Assembly: GCA_028290305.1 (NCBI GenBank)
Contig: JAQGKC010000452.1
Coordinates: forward strand, 1 to 6,341
Length of the DNA stretch: 6,341 bases
Reading direction: 5' to 3'
DNA from: Bradyrhizobium sp.
GTDB taxonomy: Bacteria; Pseudomonadota; Alphaproteobacteria; Rhizobiales; Xanthobacteraceae
Below are positions 4,536 through 6,341 of this stretch, in pieces (the stretch's first letter is position 1; each line of letters opens with the position of its first letter). The notes beneath the pieces are model-generated. The model saw only the letters and a program-made list of their open reading frames with translations. It was not told where the DNA came from and made no database searches. The position numbers and the translations under genes were made by a program.

Positions 4536-4682
4536 GTTCAATTTCTTTTCGGCCATCTTGATTGCGGCCTGACGGCTGCCCGCCGTGACGCCGGACTTGG
4601 TATGGCCGTCCAGATCAATCGACCATTTCCAGCGGCCGTCAATCGCTTGAACGACGCTGTATTGTTTTCCTCGATGTTCCAT
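4518..4682 (-). CDS. Small conserved hypothetical protein (54 aa)
   Basis: The product begins MEHRGKQYSVVQAIDGRWKW and continues SIDLDGHTKSGVTAGSRQAA before a basic end (KMAEKKLNGRPRR). The pattern of a short aromatic beta-sheet followed by a SRxxAIxxAxxxI helix is familiar from rhizobial proteins of 55-70 residues. Function is unknown to me. The ATG at 4682 marks the start of similarity; GAGG touches this ATG directly, so spacing is poor. An alternative TTG at 4733 adds 17 residues but has no ribosome site. The gene is divergent from 4752-5003, 69 bases away, so the two may share regulation. No GGAAC motif with a good -10 was found there. Confidence 0.7.
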   Translation of the reverse strand: MEHRGKQYSVVQAIDGRWKWSIDLDGHTKSGVTAGSRQAAIKMAEKKLNGRPRR

Positions 4683-4751
4683 CCTCAAATGGGTCGCGAT
4701 ACCTGAATATAGCTGACCTATAGCAGCGGACAATCTGATGGGAGTTCAAAC

Positions 4752-5003
4752 ATGACGGAAGGCCAGCAACTCGGCATCGACATAGCAAACAACTTTATGC
4801 TGATGACGCTATTTACCATCTTGGCCGATACGGCGGAAAATCCGGAAGGCTTTCGGGCCGACGTAAAAAAGGCGCTGCTGAATTTAGTCGACGATTATAA
4901 TCTCTCCAGCATCCCGCCAGAGACTGCGCGGGAAGTCCGCGACGCCGCGAAACAGATTATCAGTGGAATCCTCGCGAGCGGGAAGCCGATCAAACAGCAC
5001 TGA
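4752..5003 (+). CDS. Helical hypothetical protein (83 aa)
   Basis: A soluble protein with no cysteine, probably an all-helical bundle: QQLGIDIANNFMLMTLFTIL, then EGFRADVKKALLNLVDDYNL, then a Pro-containing turn and PETAREVRDAAKQIISGILA. The first helix is quite hydrophobic but includes charged neighbours and is too broken to be a safe membrane span. GGGAG lies seven bases before the ATG, a good ribosome site. The gene is convergent with the SRAP remnant, with only 8 bases between stops. I do not recognise a family. Confidence 0.8.
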   Translation: MTEGQQLGIDIANNFMLMTLFTILADTAENPEGFRADVKKALLNLVDDYNLSSIPPETAREVRDAAKQIISGILASGKPIKQH

Positions 5004-5011
5004 TCTGTTCA

Positions 5012-5329
5012 TCAGAGCGGCAATGAAGGCTGAGCTTGATCCTTTTCAGGGGGCGGATCCTCGCGCTCACCGCTGGCGACAACCCTGAGCATGGTGTTGG
5101 GCAACGGTCGCTGTAGCTGGCTCGCTTCCTCCCACGGCGCGCGCATCCACACGTCGCGTTCCTCCTCGGTGGTCAGGATCACCGGCATCGCGTTCGGATG
5201 GATCGGCACGACGACGCCGTTCGGCTCGGTCGTCAGGAAGCCGTAGAGCAGATGTTTACCCTCGATCGGGTTTGCTTTCGTGCCGCGCACGCCGGTCCAT
5301 TCGGTCCATATCCCTGCGAACGCGACGAG
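5012..5329 (-). pseudogene. C-terminal half of an SRAP (HMCES/YedK-type) protein
   Basis: SRAP proteins cap abasic sites in single-stranded DNA by a covalent link through Cys2. This frame matches the family from [11 protein letters not shown] to the C-terminus: [31 protein letters not shown], then [20 protein letters not shown]. About 105 residues remain of some 220. The catalytic His of the IHPxAMPVIL motif (codon 5200-5198) is kept, but Cys2 and the active-site Asn and Glu lay in the missing N-terminal half. Above 5329 the frame stays open to 5452 with residues that are out of family and overlap the end of the next gene, so the edge is near 5329. No start with a ribosome site is visible. 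Translated or not, the remnant could not form the Cys2 crosslink. Confidence 0.8.
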
Positions 5330-5390
5330 CCGCCGTCTCGCCAAGGCGCGGCTATAATCGCGCTGCGAAGTCGAAATCGTGGTGGCCCAA

Positions 5391-5792
5391 TTATCTGGGC
5401 GTAAAGTGATTCGCCACTGCCAACGCGCCCCGCTCGTCGGTTTCCAAGGCAATCTTCTGGGCCAACATGACGTCGCCCGCGACGAGATGATCCTTGGGCA
5501 CGAAGCACCAACCAGTCCCCGGTCGGCCAGCGTCGTCTAGCTCGTAGACGTTCGTTCCCATGCCGTGGCGTATCCGGTATCGCTTTCCGGTGTGGCAGCC
5601 GGTGACCTCGAAATAGTTGTGCGCGTCGTACTGCGCCAGCTGCTCGGGCGACAGCCATTCCCTCAAGAGCTTACGGCCGCGCAGTTCGCTTGTACTTGGG
5701 CGCTGATACCAATCGCGAACGGCTCGCGCCCAGCGTGAGCAGGCCGCCAGGAGCTGCCGGAGCTGATCATCTGCGATGCGCAGCAGCTTCAT
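5391..5792 (-). CDS. Conserved hypothetical protein (133 aa)
   Basis: Residues 1-50 are helical and basic ([20 protein letters not shown]), followed by [20 protein letters not shown]. The middle is a beta-rich unit with conserved-looking turns: [33 protein letters not shown]. The end is [17 protein letters not shown] and an Ala-rich helix. This architecture (SPEQ...Y, then G..SGKRYRI..G, then [12 protein letters not shown]) is one I associate with bradyrhizobial proteins of unknown function. The ATG at 5792 is preferred to a TTG at 5801; the ribosome site is weak, so coupling to the upstream gene, whose stop lies 16 bases away, is likely. It is the second gene of a probable operon that runs on into the SRAP remnant. 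Confidence 0.75.
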   Translation of the reverse strand: MKLLRIADDQLRQLLAACSRWARAVRDWYQRPSTSELRGRKLLREWLSPEQLAQYDAHNYFEVTGCHTGKRYRIRHGMGTNVYELDDAGRPGTGWCFVPKDHLVAGDVMLAQKIALETDERGALAVANHFTPR

Positions 5793-5808
5793 CAACACCA
5801 ACCGGGTT

Positions 5809-6030
5809 TTAGCCGCCGACTAGCCGCGGAAAAAACAGGGTTTCTTCTGCGGTCGGATCAAACGTGCGCGTCACGACCGGCTCTCCATCAGCGGTGCGGG
5901 TTGCCGCCGTGAAGCCAGAACCCGTTAGTGCTTTGAAGCGGCGCTCGGCCTTCAAGAGGGCCTTCGCGTCCTTCGCATCGAAGTTGTGCCGGGTATCGCC
6001 GTTGTGGTCCATGATGATTTGGGTTGCCAT
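5809..6030 (-). CDS. 73-residue protein with a ubiquitin/MoaD-like Gly-Gly end
   Basis: The protein starts MATQIIMDHNGDTRHNFDAK and ends ETLFFPRLVGG. Predicted elements by eye are strand (3-9), strand (12-17), helix (20-36), strand (40-46), strand (51-57) and a last strand (63-68) leading to a free Gly72-Gly73. That order and the length are those of a beta-grasp fold, and the end resembles that of MoaD (FFPPVAGG). I recall similar rhizobial proteins without known function. No E1-like, JAB-protease or sulfur-transfer gene is in the window, so modifier activity is a hypothesis. AAGGAG lies seven bases before the ATG, the best ribosome site in the window. It is first in a probable operon under a GGAAC-N16-CATT promoter. 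Confidence 0.85.
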   Translation of the reverse strand: MATQIIMDHNGDTRHNFDAKDAKALLKAERRFKALTGSGFTAATRTADGEPVVTRTFDPTAEETLFFPRLVGG

Positions 6031-6074
6031 CGCTACGCTCCTTGGGTTTGCCGCCAGATCAAAGCGATGTTGCT

Positions 6075-6099
6075 AATGCCACATGTTAGGAAAAGTTCC
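6075..6099 (-). promoter_or_regulatory. Candidate EcfG-type promoter for the 6030-5012 operon
   Basis: Minus-strand GGAAC (6099-6095), 16 bases, CATT (6078-6075). Transcription would start near 6068, giving a leader of about 38 bases before the ATG at 6030. An inverted repeat TGCCTC-AA-GAGGCA (6116-6129) lies upstream of the -35 and might be an operator, but this is weak. Confidence 0.6.
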
Positions 6100-6223
6100 G
6101 CGCGGGGCAAATGGTTGCCTCAAGAGGCAGTCCCCGCAGCCCGAGAGGGGGATATTGACCGGACCTGTAGAGCGGCTCCAAGCTCGCCTCAGACCTCGAT
6201 CGCGCCGCCGCGATGCCGTGCAA

Positions 6224-6341
6224 TCAATCCGTCATCAGATTATAGTCGCGTGGCAAGACGCCTTGGACGTAGAGTGCCGCACGGGTGTTCGTGTTGGCAT
6301 CGGCATCGCCCGCGCGGATGGACCCATGACCGCTATCATCT
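6224..6341 (-). CDS. C-terminal end of an unidentified protein (partial)
   Basis: A frame entering from beyond the right edge gives 39 residues before the TGA at 6226-6224: DDSGHGSIRAGDADANTNTR followed by AALYVQGVLPRDYNLMTD. The composition looks natural, especially RAALYVQGVLPRDYNL, and no stop interrupts it. I do not recognise the family. Between this stop and the operon promoter at 6099 lies about 125 bases without a recognisable gene or strong terminator. Being partial and short, the call rests on composition alone. Confidence 0.4.
   Translation of the reverse strand, partial: DDSGHGSIRAGDADANTNTRAALYVQGVLPRDYNLMTD

Noticed and set aside
5233..5658. A 141-codon minus-strand frame rich in Arg and Ala
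   Set aside because: It overlaps the 133-residue gene and the SRAP remnant in another frame; composition is that of a GC-rich shadow.

Overview
The window looks like an accessory stretch of a Bradyrhizobium-type alphaproteobacterium. The grounds are the style of the small proteins (many resemble conserved bradyrhizobial hypotheticals I recall), a C-terminal piece of an alphaproteobacterial LigD-type ligase, and promoter motifs of the alphaproteobacterial general stress response. Taxonomy and family resemblance rest on recognition, not on a search. Almost every gene is small (under 140 codons), and several are broken: an IS transposase, a ligD 3' end, an SRAP peptidase 3' end and two probable frameshifted small genes. 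This fits a decaying, gene-poor island.

Layout, left to right. 1-161 holds nothing I recognise. 162-515 is an internal piece of an integrase-type transposase, followed by a good intrinsic terminator (571-603). 685-894 encodes a very His-rich 69-residue protein and 1036-1380 a small secreted Ser/Gln-rich protein. They face a 101-residue hypothetical (1409-1714, minus) and a CxxC/CxxC zinc-ribbon gene (1890-2105, minus) that seems frameshifted. An AT-rich block (2138-2270) precedes a tiny Tat-signal protein (2315-2545). Then comes a possible small RNA (2637-2709). On the minus strand, 2792-3666 reads: conserved hypothetical, ligD 3' remnant, then two microproteins, the first overlapping the ligase stop codon. 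A divergent helix-turn-helix-like gene sits at 3780-4001. 4002-4517 has only a candidate 28-residue membrane peptide and a frameshifted minus-strand gene. Next is a divergent pair of hypotheticals (4518-4682 minus, 4752-5003 plus). The minus-strand cluster 6030 to 5012 encodes a 73-residue protein ending FFPRLVGG, a 133-residue hypothetical and an SRAP C-terminal remnant. A partial minus-strand gene leaves the window at 6341.

The theme that ties the region together is regulatory. I count by hand about 20 GGAAC words on both strands; eight are followed by TT after 18 or 19 bases, the form of EcfG/RpoE2 promoters. All eight are intergenic, and seven lie upstream of a small gene in the right orientation. 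The window therefore looks like a cluster of separate general-stress transcription units, two of which contain remnants of DNA-repair genes (LigD, SRAP).
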